The notes: generated by a model from the letters alone, not told the origin. A DNA stretch of 64,000 nucleotides from Chitinophaga horti (GCF_022867795.2 NZ_CP107006.1:3286001-3350000); one strand, 5' to 3'; positions 18,361-26,794 are shown, numbered from the stretch's first letter. Program-made: numbers and translations.

Positions 18361-19677
18361 ATGCTGATAGCGCAACAAATCATGTTTCTGATCGCTTTTG
18401 CGGCGGCGGTGTACTTTTTCGCTAAAAAGGCTGGCTTTATCAGGAAAAACATCTTGCTGGGTCGCGACGTTGAGCTGAACGACCGGAAGGACGAACGCCT
18501 GCGAAACCTTATACTGCTGGCCTTCGGACAAAAGAAAATGTTCCGGAATCCGCTCGTAGCCGTACTTCACTTCTTCGTGTACGCGGGTTTTATCATCATC
18601 AATATAGAGATACTTGAAATTATACTGGACGGCATTCTCGGCACCCACCGGCTGTTCGCGCCGTTGCTGGTCGGACTTTACACCTTCCTGATCAGCGCAT
18701 TTGAAATACTGGCAGTGACAGTGATCGTAGGTTGCGCGATCTTCCTGGCCCGCAGGAATATGATTAAGTTGAAACGTTTCATGAGCCGCGATCTCGATGG
18801 CTGGCCACGTTCCGATGCCAACTACATTTTGGCGACCGAAATTATACTGATGCTGTTGTTCCTGACCATGAACGCCGCCGACCTGGCATTACAAGCACAG
18901 GGTGCGGAGCATTATCATACCACAGGACGATTTGCCGTGAGCGGCTTGCTGAGCCCGATGTTTGAAGGTATGAGTACAGGCAGTCTCGTAGCCATCGAGC
19001 GCGTATGCTGGTGGCTGCACATCCTGGGCGTGCTGGCGTTTTTGAACTACCTCCCCTACTCGAAACACCTGCACATTATGCTGGCGTTCCCGAATGCATG
19101 GTATACCCCGCTGGAGCCTAAAGGCAAAATGACCAATATGCCCGAGATCCAACGGGAAGTGTTATACGCCATGCAACCCGAGCTGGCCGCCAACGCTCCG
19201 GCCGATGCGGCGGTGCCAAAGTTTGGCGCCAAAGACGTGCAGGACCTCACCTGGAAGAACCTGCTGGATGCATACGCCTGTACAGAATGTGGCCGTTGCT
19301 CCGCCGCCTGCCCGGCTACGCAAACCGGTAAAAAATTATCACCACGTCTGATCATGATGAAAACCCGCGACCGTTCGGAAGAATTGGGGGCATTTATCAG
19401 GAATAATAAAGAAGGCAGCACCACAGACGGCAAATCATTGCTGCGCGATTACATCACCGAAGAGGAATTGCGCGCCTGCACCAGCTGCAACGCCTGCGTA
19501 CAGGAGTGCCCGGTGAGCATCAACCCGCTGGATATCATCTTACAGATGCGCCGCCACCTTGTGATGGAAGAATCCAGCGCACCGCAGGAATGGAACATGA
19601 TGTTCAGCAATATCGAAAACAATATGGCTCCCTGGAAGTTCAGCCCGGACGACCGCGATGCCTGGATACAATCTTAA
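18361..19677 (+). CDS. Membrane-bound 4Fe-4S dicluster redox protein (HdrD/GlcF/NarI-like)
   Basis: The 438-aa protein has about five membrane segments in the first 250 residues. Between and after them lies a cytoplasmic ferredoxin domain with two full clusters: CTECGRCSAACPATQTGKK (about 306) and CTSCNACVQECPVSINP (about 372). The following gene supplies the cysteine-rich CCG subunit. Together they make an electron-transfer pair like heterodisulfide-reductase or glycolate-oxidase iron-sulfur subunits. The true electron donor and acceptor are not visible here; a quinone-linked role is inferred from the membrane part. Confidence 0.85.
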   Translation: MLIAQQIMFLIAFAAAVYFFAKKAGFIRKNILLGRDVELNDRKDERLRNLILLAFGQKKMFRNPLVAVLHFFVYAGFIIINIEILEIILDGILGTHRLFAPLLVGLYTFLISAFEILAVTVIVGCAIFLARRNMIKLKRFMSRDLDGWPRSDANYILATEIILMLLFLTMNAADLALQAQGAEHYHTTGRFAVSGLLSPMFEGMSTGSLVAIERVCWWLHILGVLAFLNYLPYSKHLHIMLAFPNAWYTPLEPKGKMTNMPEIQREVLYAMQPELAANAPADAAVPKFGAKDVQDLTWKNLLDAYACTECGRCSAACPATQTGKKLSPRLIMMKTRDRSEELGAFIRNNKEGSTTDGKSLLRDYITEEELRACTSCNACVQECPVSINPLDIILQMRRHLVMEESSAPQEWNMMFSNIENNMAPWKFSPDDRDAWIQS

Positions 19678-19697
19678 GGACGTAAAACAAGCGACAT

Positions 19698-20477
19698 ATG
19701 CAGGTAAGAACCATGGCAGATTATATGGCAAGCGGAGAAACACCGGAAATCCTTTTCTGGGTGGGATGCGCGGGCAGTTTTGACCAGCGTGCCCAGAAAA
19801 TCACGCGTGCCTTTGCTTCCATACTGGACAAAACCGGGGTGAAGTTCGCCATCCTGGGCAAAGAAGAAGGCTGCACCGGCGATCCCGCACGGCGCGCCGG
19901 CAACGAGTTCCTGTTCCAGATGATGGCATATAATAACATCCAGGTGCTGAACGGGTATGGCGTGAAGAAGATCGTTACCACTTGTCCGCACTGCTTCAAT
20001 ACCTTCAAAAACGAATACCCTGAATTGGGAGGCTCGTACGAAGTAATGCATCACACTACCCTGCTGCAACAACTGATCGACGAAGGCAAAGTACGCCTGA
20101 AAGACGGCGGCGGCTTCAAAGGCAAAAAAATCACCTACCACGACTCCTGCTACCTGGGCAGGGCCAATAATATTTATGAAGCTCCCCGCAAAGTGCTCGA
20201 AGTGTTCGATGCCGAACTGGTGGAAATGAAACGCTGTCGCAGCAATGGCCTATGCTGCGGAGCCGGCGGTGCCCAGATGTTCAAGGAAGAAGAGAAGGGT
20301 ACTACCCGCGTGAACTTCGAACGCGGCAGGGAAGCCGTGGCTACCGGAGCCAACGTCATTGCGGCGAACTGCCCGTTCTGTATGACCATGCTGACGGATG
20401 GCGTGAAGGAACAAGGCAGGGAGGATGATGTGAAGGTGCTGGATATTGCGGAGTTGGTGGCGGCGAGTATGGAGTAG
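19698..20477 (+). CDS. (Fe-S)-binding protein with two CCG domains (HdrB/HdrD-like)
   Basis: The 259-aa protein starts 20 bp behind its partner gene. Two CCG-type cysteine sets are visible: EEGCTGDPARRAGNE (about 55-69) with TTCPHCFNTF (about 95), and CRSNGLCCGAGGAQMF (about 178-193) with ANCPFCMTM (about 224). The first set has CT rather than CC, a frequent variation. In HdrB-like proteins these cysteines hold a special iron-sulfur site that reduces disulfides or passes electrons. Start choice is open between 19698 and the second Met (MADYMASGE). Cytoplasmic, probably bound to the product of the previous gene. Confidence 0.87.
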   Translation: MQVRTMADYMASGETPEILFWVGCAGSFDQRAQKITRAFASILDKTGVKFAILGKEEGCTGDPARRAGNEFLFQMMAYNNIQVLNGYGVKKIVTTCPHCFNTFKNEYPELGGSYEVMHHTTLLQQLIDEGKVRLKDGGGFKGKKITYHDSCYLGRANNIYEAPRKVLEVFDAELVEMKRCRSNGLCCGAGGAQMFKEEEKGTTRVNFERGREAVATGANVIAANCPFCMTMLTDGVKEQGREDDVKVLDIAELVAASME

Positions 20478-20519
20478 GTGGCACCTGTTTAATATCATAT
20501 ATATTTTAACGCATTTCCG

Positions 20520-20527
20520 TAAATTTG
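20520..20527 (+). promoter_or_regulatory. -7 box placed 4 nt before a start codon
   Basis: TAAATTTG matches TAnnTTTG. The ATG at 20532 follows after four bases, so the transcript should be leaderless. No TTTG box at the usual distance is evident. Confidence 0.45.
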
Positions 20528-20531
20528 CAGG

Positions 20532-21035
20532 ATGAACGTGAAGGATTTACTACCGCAAGACTTCTCTCCTTCTTCGAGAGTGTGGATCTACCAGAGCAAC
20601 CGGCCGTTTGGCGAGAGAGAAGCGCTGGAGGTGGATGAGCAACTCCACCAGTTTGCCTCACAATGGCTGTCGCACGGCGATCCTGTGAAAGGCTGGGGCA
20701 AATTGCTGTTTAACCAGGTCATCGTACTGATGGCCGACGAGTCGGGCACAGGCGTGAGCGGTTGCAGCACGGACAGTTCCGTACGCATTATTAAAAGTCT
20801 TGAGAATCAGTATCAGGTGAACCTTTTCGACAGGCTGCTGCTCGGTTTCTTTGTGAAAGATAAAGTACAGTTGTTGCCGTTGGCACAGCTGAATTATGCA
20901 CTGGAGAAGGGCTTTATTGCAGAAGATACGCTGTACCTGAATAATACCGTACTGAATAAGAAAGAGCTGGAAGAGAAATGGCTGGTGCCGCTGAAGGACA
21001 GCTGGCTGGCGTCGAAGATTACGGTGAATAAGTAA
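20532..21035 (+). CDS. Conserved Bacteroidota protein of unknown role (often named 'ABC transporter ATPase' without reason)
   Basis: The 167-aa cytoplasmic protein contains VWIYQSNRPFGERE (18-31), a stretch QLHQFASQWLSHGDPVKGWG and SGCSTDSSVRIIKSLE followed by NLFDRL. From memory, this family carries the label 'ABC transporter ATPase' in many Bacteroidota genomes. However, no Walker A, Walker B or signature motif is present, so the label should not be used. Conserved Cys-Ser in GCSTDSS could be functional. The tRNA-Gly begins 6 bp after its stop, suggesting a common transcript. Confidence 0.8.
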   Translation: MNVKDLLPQDFSPSSRVWIYQSNRPFGEREALEVDEQLHQFASQWLSHGDPVKGWGKLLFNQVIVLMADESGTGVSGCSTDSSVRIIKSLENQYQVNLFDRLLLGFFVKDKVQLLPLAQLNYALEKGFIAEDTLYLNNTVLNKKELEEKWLVPLKDSWLASKITVNK

Positions 21036-21041
21036 TTGATT

Positions 21042-21114
21042 GCGGAAATAGCTCATTTGGTAGAGCGATAGCTTCCCAAGCTATAGGTGGCGGGTTCGAG
21101 CCCCGTTTTCCGCT
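21042..21114 (+). tRNA. tRNA-Gly (anticodon CCC)
   Basis: The cloverleaf is complete: acceptor GCGGAAA with TTTCCGC, D arm GCTC...GAGC, anticodon stem ATAGC/GCTAT around TTCCCAA, T arm GCGGG-TTCGAGC-CCCGT. Anticodon CCC reads GGG codons. CCA is not encoded. It lies 6 bp behind a protein gene. Confidence 0.95.
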
Positions 21115-21121
21115 CGTGAAG

Positions 21122-21153
21122 AAAAAAGCACTGCATGACGCGGTGCTTTTTTT
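21122..21153 (+). terminator. Terminator behind tRNA-Gly
   Basis: GCACTGC (21128-21134) pairs with GCGGTGC (21140-21146), flanked by an A run and a seven-T run. The T run overlaps the end of the convergent pseudogene. Confidence 0.88.
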
Positions 21154-22012
21154 ATGGTTTGATGTAAGTGTAGTATTGCACTGCTGACTCTAGAAACTCC
21201 GTTCCACCCGCTGCAATGCGTGTTCTTTGAGCCGGCATGCCTGTCGCAGGATCTGTGTCAAAAACGTACTTTGCCTCCTGGATCGGGTAGCTACCACCAC
21301 GGGGAAAGGTGCGTAGCAGTACTGCGCAATGCTCGCTCCTCCTGTAAGAATAACCCATTTCGGTTTCAAAACTCCACTGGAACCCGAAAAAAGGAAGCGA
21401 GCGAATTACCGATTGGTATGGATTCGGCAGGTTATTATACTTATACTCTCTATGATCCGCCAGCCGACCTAACGTGCCGGTGTTGTAGGAGATCTTGTAA
21501 CTAACAATGTCGTCGTTATCGTAGCCAATGTCGAAAGCCGGGTATTGGGCTGGTGCCGTTTTATTATCATTCATACTAATGATGTCGGTGATCTGCTGTT
21601 TTTCATTAAACTCGATTATGCTGGCATGATGACTGTAAGGCGCGTCGACATAAACGGAGTTAGCCATGTAATTTGAAAAAGTACGCATCCCCTGTTGAAG
21701 CGTGTCGTATTGCATTAAAATGCGGACTATCAGTCCGAGGCTATCATACTCAAATTCTTCACGCTACAGAGAAGGTGAAGTAGACTGCCGCATACCTGAG
21801 TAGTGATACTGTACCTGTCCTGTCGGGAAGTAAGTGAAACTATCGACAAGAAATCCCGAACTATCCCGCACAGCGCTCAGCCAGTAGGCAGGCATATCGA
21901 TTTTGGGGAGGTTACGGTTTACGATCGGCGGATACAATTCTTCTTGTTTTTCAGAACAGGCCCATGTAACTAAAAGGGCTATACCTAGGATACAATATTT
22001 TATTCTCTGCAT
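21152..22012 (-). pseudogene. Lipoprotein gene interrupted by an in-frame TAG
   Basis: Two pieces lie in the same frame: 22012-21767 (lipoprotein signal MQRIKYCILGIALLVTWAC, then NRNLPKIDMPAYW) and 21763-21152. Only the TAG codon at 21766-21764 separates them. Reading on past the TAG gives REEFEYDSLGLIVRIL, which continues the same kind of sequence. The joined product would have 286 residues and resembles secreted proteins with YD-type repeat strands (FTYFPTGQVQYHYSG, REYKYNN). A single CAG-to-TAG change would explain it; a sequencing error is the main alternative. No frameshift is present. Function unknown. Confidence 0.75.
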
Positions 22013-22138
22013 TGGGTCTTGGGTAAGGATGATCGGCAATATACATCATTTTGCAACTTGGCAGGCTGCTGCACATACCTTATTATTGTTCATCCATTAA
22101 CATCATAAAATAAGGCCACACAGCCGACATTAGAACAT

Positions 22139-22339
22139 ATGAAATACAGAAGCTACTCGATTTCCGCCGCCAATGCAGCAGAACTTTCTGAGAAAATCAA
22201 CGCATTCTTTGACGCAAACCCAGAAATCACGCTTGTGTCCACTTCCCAATCGCAAAATAATGAGTGTATTGTGTACACTATTCTATTTAAAGAGGCACCA
22301 GCGAAACGAGAAATCAGTGGTTTTAAAACAAATCACTAA
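22139..22339 (+). CDS. Small hypothetical protein (66 aa)
   Basis: The frame starts MKYRSYSISAANAAELSEKI and continues with alternating strand-like and helix-like stretches (PEITLVSTSQSQ, CIVYTILFKE). This suits a single small alpha/beta domain. There is no signal peptide. It lies in a low-complexity, AT-rich interval between the broken lipoprotein gene and a small secreted protein. No family was recognised. Support comes from composition and the ATG only, so it may not be a gene. Confidence 0.5.
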   Translation: MKYRSYSISAANAAELSEKINAFFDANPEITLVSTSQSQNNECIVYTILFKEAPAKREISGFKTNH

Positions 22340-22537
22340 CGTTCTGATCCTGAGCAGGTACTTAAACTAGGAAAATTGATTCTCTAACATTATTTTAACA
22401 GTTACACAAACGTTTAAAAATCAATAAGTTATTCGGACTCTTCTTTAAGATGGATGGTTTTTGCGAATATCTAGCACAATTCTTTCAGTGATTAAACTGA
22501 AATATTATTTTTTAACCAGTCTTTAAATTGAATTACC

Positions 22538-22759
22538 ATGAGAACGTACCTCAAAGCTTTCGCATTCGTAGCAGCCACTGGCGCATTTATTTTCGCTCAA
22601 GGCGGCGTAGCATCCTCTTATGCAGCCAACAGCAAATCTGTAGAATCAGCAGTTTCTTATGATTTGTCTGCCTACCAGGATACTACTCCTAAAGACACTA
22701 CGAAAAAGAAAAAAGAAAAAGAAGATACTTCCTCTACCAAGATCATCGCGATCCGATAG
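22538..22759 (+). CDS. Small secreted lysine-rich protein (73 aa)
   Basis: A clear signal peptide (MRTYLKAFAFVAATGAFIFA, cleaved around residue 30) is followed by about 40 mostly polar residues containing DTTPKDTTKKKKEKEDTSS. A strong terminator follows within 25 bp, so it is an independent transcription unit. I know no function; short secreted proteins with such K/D/T tails are common in this bacterial group. Confidence 0.7.
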   Translation: MRTYLKAFAFVAATGAFIFAQGGVASSYAANSKSVESAVSYDLSAYQDTTPKDTTKKKKEKEDTSSTKIIAIR

Positions 22760-22779
22760 AGCAGCTATCTACTTTTGTG

Positions 22780-22815
22780 AAGTGCAAACCGGGCATCCTG
22801 GTTTGCACTTTTTTT
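22780..22815 (+). terminator. Terminator of the small secreted protein gene
   Basis: AAGTGCAAACC (22780-22790) pairs with GGTTTGCACTT (22800-22810) around 9 nt, followed by TTTTT. Confidence 0.92.
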
Positions 22816-22873
22816 GGACTAGAATCCAAAATATGTTTAATATCTTGCGCCCACTGCATAACTGTATATCAGC

Positions 22874-23377
22874 ATGAAAGAAAATCAACCCAATACAGCC
22901 AGGCAGTGGATACTGCTTATCCCGGCCATGGTGCTGGCTCTTCTTGTTTATAACATGCCATTGGTGAAACAATGGTTCCAGGACAGGCCAGTTAACTACT
23001 ATAAAGAATTTAAGTCGACCCTTGAGGCCGACGTGACGGAGGACCAGATGCGTGAGATCCGCTACGGGAAACAGTACGTACTGGCAAATATGCTCTTGCA
23101 GACATTGGCCAAGGAAAAGGACGTTACCGTACTACTGGAGCCTAACTCCTACTATCGCGAGAACGGCATAGACATTATCGTTCCGGAGCCGGTGGTGTTT
23201 TATTACTACACCAATGGGAAAATGAAGGCAGTATGGACCAACAGCAAAGACATTTACAAGGCTAAGTTTTTTGTGCGTATCAGCAAAACCATGGACCTTT
23301 CTGTTGTTCCCTTAAACTCGAAAGCCGACATTGACAAGGTACTTGCTGACTATAAAAATTACAACGCCACCTTATGA
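22874..23377 (+). CDS. Small membrane-anchored partner protein of the following membrane enzyme
   Basis: The 167-aa protein has one membrane segment near its N-terminus (WILLIPAMVLALLVYNM, about 12-28), then a soluble part of about 135 residues, probably periplasmic. The soluble part contains KQYVLANMLLQTLAKEKDVTVLLEP and VVFYYYTNGKMKAVW. Its stop overlaps the ATG of the next gene (ATGA at 23374-23377), so the two are translationally coupled. I recognise no named family. A role as accessory or nucleotide-sugar/lipid-handling subunit of the next protein is inferred from coupling alone. Confidence 0.75.
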   Translation: MKENQPNTARQWILLIPAMVLALLVYNMPLVKQWFQDRPVNYYKEFKSTLEADVTEDQMREIRYGKQYVLANMLLQTLAKEKDVTVLLEPNSYYRENGIDIIVPEPVVFYYYTNGKMKAVWTNSKDIYKAKFFVRISKTMDLSVVPLNSKADIDKVLADYKNYNATL

Positions 23378-24828
23378 CCCAGCTTCTTACTGCCTTTCTC
23401 CTACTTGCCGTTCACTTTCTTACGGGTTATGGGGTACTAAACCTTCTTAAAGTAAAGCTACAGGCCGTCATGCATGGCTCACTGTCACTGCTGTTAGGTA
23501 TTGCCGTGGCTTCGCTACTGCCATTCTTCCTGCAACTGGCTTACATTCCGCTGACAACAGCTACCGTTTTTGGTACGTTGATCATAGTGATGTTGCTCGT
23601 AAATGTGAAAGTGCTGCTCTCCAAACATAAACCGGTAATCAGCAAAAAAGACTTTAGTCTCAAGGTATACGAAATACCATTTGTGGCCCTGATTACTTTC
23701 CTGGTGCTGATCAGCATCTGGCGCAGTTATATACTTCCTCCTACCCCCCGCGACCTGCTGTCGGGCCCGGAGGCAATTGCCGAATTTGCCGTGAGAGAGC
23801 ATACTTTTATCAACTCTATATTTAATCTTAGTCTGGAATCTACGAACAACCAGTTCAAGCCGCCGTTCATTACCTGCCTGCAGCTGATTTACAAACTCGC
23901 CGGCTTTCCGTTCGGACAGTGGTGGCTGGGTGCTATTGTAGCCTCCTTCATCATCTTCCTGTACAATGCGCTGAAACGCACCGTACATCCTATACTTGCA
24001 GGCGCACTCGTGTTCCTGTTTATGGCGGCTCCGGAACTGTACGGCTATACCTTTATGGTGTTGTTCGATTACAGCAACATGGTATTCTTCTTCCTGTCGT
24101 GCTACTTCCTGTTCGAGTACTTTCGTGATAAAGAAGTACGCAATTTTTACCTATCGACCTTACTGATGGCATTTGCCGTTTATATCCGTTCGGAGACCCT
24201 CGTACTGGCAGCCATGATGGTACCGGCAGTACTGTTCGTACAATGGAAATGGAAAACCGGCATCAAACAAATGGCTATCACGGCGGGCATCTTTATAGTC
24301 GCGGCGTTCCTGTTCTACTGGATTCCGCAGAGCCTCTATATCAAACATTACCTACCGGCCAACTACGATATGGGCGCCCTGATCCGGAAAGACCTCTTCG
24401 ACCTGGCCCCACTCTGGAAACGCTTCGGAGATATGACCTCCCAATTGATGTATGGCGAATTCGGCAAGTTGCTCTGGGGTTACATTATGTATGTATTCCT
24501 CATCTTCCTGGTAGCCGAACTGGTGATCACGAAGGCTAAGCTGTCAGTAGTTGCGCGCAACTGGCTTTACGCCGTACTGGTAGTGTACGTTGGTCTTCCA
24601 ATACTGGGCTTTGTGCTTCCATTGATGGACCTTGAGCATACGACCAAGCGTGGTTTGATGAAAATACTTCCCCTGATGCTCCTCTACCTGGCCAACAACA
24701 AACTGCTAGTCGTAGTTTCGGATTGGCTCAGGAAGTACGAGTTTGGCGGCGCGAAGGATACTGGCGGCGTAGCCAGGCCACAACCTAGGCCGACTGATAG
24801 CAAGAAAGCCAAACACTCTTCACGATAG
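23374..24828 (+). CDS. Polytopic membrane protein, glycosyltransferase (GT-C) like
   Basis: The 484-aa protein has about eleven hydrophobic segments. The first long outside loop (about 115-160) contains RSYILPPTPRDLLSGPEAI and FINSIFNLS. Later loops contain NQFKPPFITCLQLIYKLAG and IRSETLVLAAMMVPAV. This layout resembles ArnT/PMT-type GT-C enzymes that use lipid-linked sugars on the outer face of the inner membrane, but no diagnostic motif was confirmed. It is coupled to the preceding small protein by a 4-bp overlap and ends at a terminator at 24832-24857. Confidence 0.7.
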   Translation: MTQLLTAFLLLAVHFLTGYGVLNLLKVKLQAVMHGSLSLLLGIAVASLLPFFLQLAYIPLTTATVFGTLIIVMLLVNVKVLLSKHKPVISKKDFSLKVYEIPFVALITFLVLISIWRSYILPPTPRDLLSGPEAIAEFAVREHTFINSIFNLSLESTNNQFKPPFITCLQLIYKLAGFPFGQWWLGAIVASFIIFLYNALKRTVHPILAGALVFLFMAAPELYGYTFMVLFDYSNMVFFFLSCYFLFEYFRDKEVRNFYLSTLLMAFAVYIRSETLVLAAMMVPAVLFVQWKWKTGIKQMAITAGIFIVAAFLFYWIPQSLYIKHYLPANYDMGALIRKDLFDLAPLWKRFGDMTSQLMYGEFGKLLWGYIMYVFLIFLVAELVITKAKLSVVARNWLYAVLVVYVGLPILGFVLPLMDLEHTTKRGLMKILPLMLLYLANNKLLVVVSDWLRKYEFGGAKDTGGVARPQPRPTDSKKAKHSSR

Positions 24829-24831
24829 TAG

Positions 24832-24865
24832 AAAGTCCCGGTTTAAGCTGGGACTTTTCTTTTAT
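24832..24865 (+). terminator. Terminator of the two-gene membrane operon
   Basis: AAAGTCCC (24832-24839) pairs with GGGACTTT (24850-24857), followed by TCTTTT. The following 270 bp up to 25126 hold no gene that I can support. Confidence 0.75.
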
Positions 24866-25126
24866 CCCGATCACTATTCCCAAAATTTTCTTTCTAATGC
24901 GGGATCAATTCCACCGCCGGCAATGCTTACCGGACGGTGAAACGAATCCCTTTCTAACAATCACCACCATTGACCATTGACTTTGTCTTTTTTATAAGTT
25001 AGTTGGCATAGGTGTTTAACCGTACAACGTCTATTATGTCTGCACATGACAGTATTGGCTCCCGGCTTTTATGCCGAGGTGCAACATCCGCTGTGTGCCT
25101 TTATATTGAAATGGATGAATTATGGG

Positions 25127-25597
25127 TTAAAATAAAGACATAATGAGCTCGAGGGTTAGGAAATAAATATTGTTGAATGCATGCGCCATAGTCGTTACCA
25201 CAAAGCGACTGACATGTTTACCCTGCCAACTCGCATAAGCGTACGTTAACATCATACCCTTAATACCAGCCACTATCGCGTAGGCTATGCTATACATGTG
25301 GAAAAGTGCGAAAAGTACGCCCGCGACAAGAATAAGCCATGCCATCGATTTATGATGTCGTTTATAGTAATCGTATGGAAGGAACTGTAGCAGGTAGGTT
25401 TCCAGCAGGGGTGCTATTACGCAAAACACGATCAGCTTGAACAACCACGTGTGTTCACTAACACCATTCTTATCAATCTTCAAATCGAACCAAGATTCAA
25501 CAACTGCGACAAGAAACGTACATGCATATGTAATTAGCACTAGTACTCCTCCCCAAACAAAGACGAATACGGCCGGCTTTTTGTTTAAGCAGATCAT
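25127..25597 (-). CDS. CPBP-family intramembrane protease-like protein
   Basis: The 156-aa protein has four or five membrane segments. CPBP (CaaX/bacteriocin-processing) motifs are seen in order: ETYLLQ at 66-71 in place of EExxxR, FALFH at 96-100 (FxxxH) and HAFNN at 139-143 (HxxxN). The second Glu and the Arg of the first motif are missing, so activity may be lowered or changed. Family members cleave prenylated or leader peptides or give immunity to bacteriocins. The gene lies 53 bp behind a double-glycine leader peptide on the same strand, which suggests processing of, or protection from, that peptide. Confidence 0.75.
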   Translation of the reverse strand: MICLNKKPAVFVFVWGGVLVLITYACTFLVAVVESWFDLKIDKNGVSEHTWLFKLIVFCVIAPLLETYLLQFLPYDYYKRHHKSMAWLILVAGVLFALFHMYSIAYAIVAGIKGMMLTYAYASWQGKHVSRFVVTTMAHAFNNIYFLTLELIMSLF

Positions 25598-25650
25598 ATC
25601 AACAACAGATTGATAGAGGGGGCTAATATCCCCCTCCCTAAGTGACCAAA

Positions 25651-25854
25651 TTACTTGACGAAAATCTCTGGATGCTCCTCAAATGTTCGTCGAGTCGCTT
25701 GCGCGCTTAAATATATTTCATGGGCATGATTCAATATCATCCCGCCAAACCAATTCGCAAGTACTTGAGGCAAGGATATGCCACCACCACAATTCATCAT
25801 CTCCGATGCACTCATCTCCTGAAGGTCTGTTGAATAAAACGATAAAGTTTTCAT
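25651..25854 (-). CDS. Double-glycine leader peptide (bacteriocin-like precursor)
   Basis: The 67-aa peptide begins MKTLSFYSTDLQEMSASEMM and reaches NCGGG at 21-25. Counting back from cleavage after Gly25 gives Met at -12, Ser at -11, Glu at -8, Met at -7 and Gly-Gly at -2/-1. This is the layout of leaders cut by C39-peptidase ABC transporters. The released part would be 42 aa, starting ISLPQVLANWFGGM, with a small-residue helix and a charged tail. No C39 transporter is in the window. A CPBP-like membrane protein is the next gene. Peptide antibiotic, signal, or modified peptide are all possible. Confidence 0.65.
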   Translation of the reverse strand: MKTLSFYSTDLQEMSASEMMNCGGGISLPQVLANWFGGMILNHAHEIYLSAQATRRTFEEHPEIFVK

Positions 25855-26269
25855 TTGTTTGAGGTTTTAACATTAGTAAATGGTTTTGCACTGCGCGTAG
25901 TACTCCACGCAATATCATGTCAATAAGCTATCGGGCCGTACATGACGGATTTCTCTTAAGCAGATTGGAAGCGGTTCAATAACAAATAGTGTAAATATCA
26001 GAGATAGGATTTGGAGGCTAACAAAAACTATCTGGCTACAAACTCAATCATTCAATTTGATACTGCAATGATAGAATAAATCTCAATACTGGAAAAATAT
26101 TTTCACGTCGTTTGCGCGTTGAAGTTAGTATTCAACAAAAGAACTTTCAGACGCAATAAGCCTTTCAAAAGAGAAACTTTTTTTACTAAAACTCCATACC
26201 TCCGGACAAAAAAATTCCGGACGACCAAACGGCTGCCCGGAAACACTTTAGTAGGTGTATAATGTCTTA
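25855..26269. other. Gene-free, AT-rich interval upstream of the leader-peptide gene
   Basis: No frame here looks coding on either strand. No exact TAnnTTTG box pointing at the peptide gene was found. At about 26201-26223 the palindrome TCCGGA occurs twice around a short A-rich spacer; on the minus strand the spacer is T-rich. This could be the end of the 26659 lipoprotein transcript. Confidence 0.4.
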
Positions 26270-26659
26270 TTATCTGGATTCTATGATCGTTATTTTTACT
26301 GTCTTTGCCGTGTTCGGAGGATTCACGGTATTACCCGTTGCTCCCTGCACTTCCAGCACTAAAGCACCACGCTGATAAGTGTAGGTGTAAGCATAGCCAT
26401 CATACACATCGGGAATGGCTTCCCAAATGCCGTCGCCCGCGCTGATAGCCACTACGATCGCATTTACTTCGTTCGTATAGTCATCAATTTCAGGCATATC
26501 AATGGCGTAGTACCAGGTGAGCGTCACATTATCATATTTCCAGCCGTTAGCGGGAATGGTCGTAACAATCGTGCGGTTGGGGATAACCACCTCCTCTTTC
26601 GTACAGGAAGACAGTATCAGGCCGAACAGCAGCAGCGGCAAAAGGAGAAATCTTTTCAT
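26270..26659 (-). CDS. Hypothetical lipoprotein (129 aa)
   Basis: A lipoprotein signal ends in GLILSSCTKEE (Cys 19). The rest is rich in Tyr, Thr and Val (WKYDNVTLTWYYAI, DGYAYTYTYQRGALVLEVQG), which suggests a beta-sandwich on the cell surface or in the periplasm. No family name can be given. The gene stands alone; its stop lies near the palindromic stretch at 26201-26223. Confidence 0.75.
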   Translation of the reverse strand: MKRFLLLPLLLFGLILSSCTKEEVVIPNRTIVTTIPANGWKYDNVTLTWYYAIDMPEIDDYTNEVNAIVVAISAGDGIWEAIPDVYDGYAYTYTYQRGALVLEVQGATGNTVNPPNTAKTVKITIIESR

Positions 26660-26794
26660 AGCGGTAATTTGAGTAGTTGCGAATGCTTTGCCTTTCTAAT
26701 TCAAGAAGGATGCCAAATTCTGATTTTTCTTTTGTAACCAGCTACAAACCACTACGCTGCCGCCTTTGCGTCGCACACTTGTACTTTCTTTTCG

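Noticed and set aside
21716..21763. Frameshift between the two parts of the broken lipoprotein gene
   Set aside because: Both parts are in the same frame; only the TAG codon separates them.
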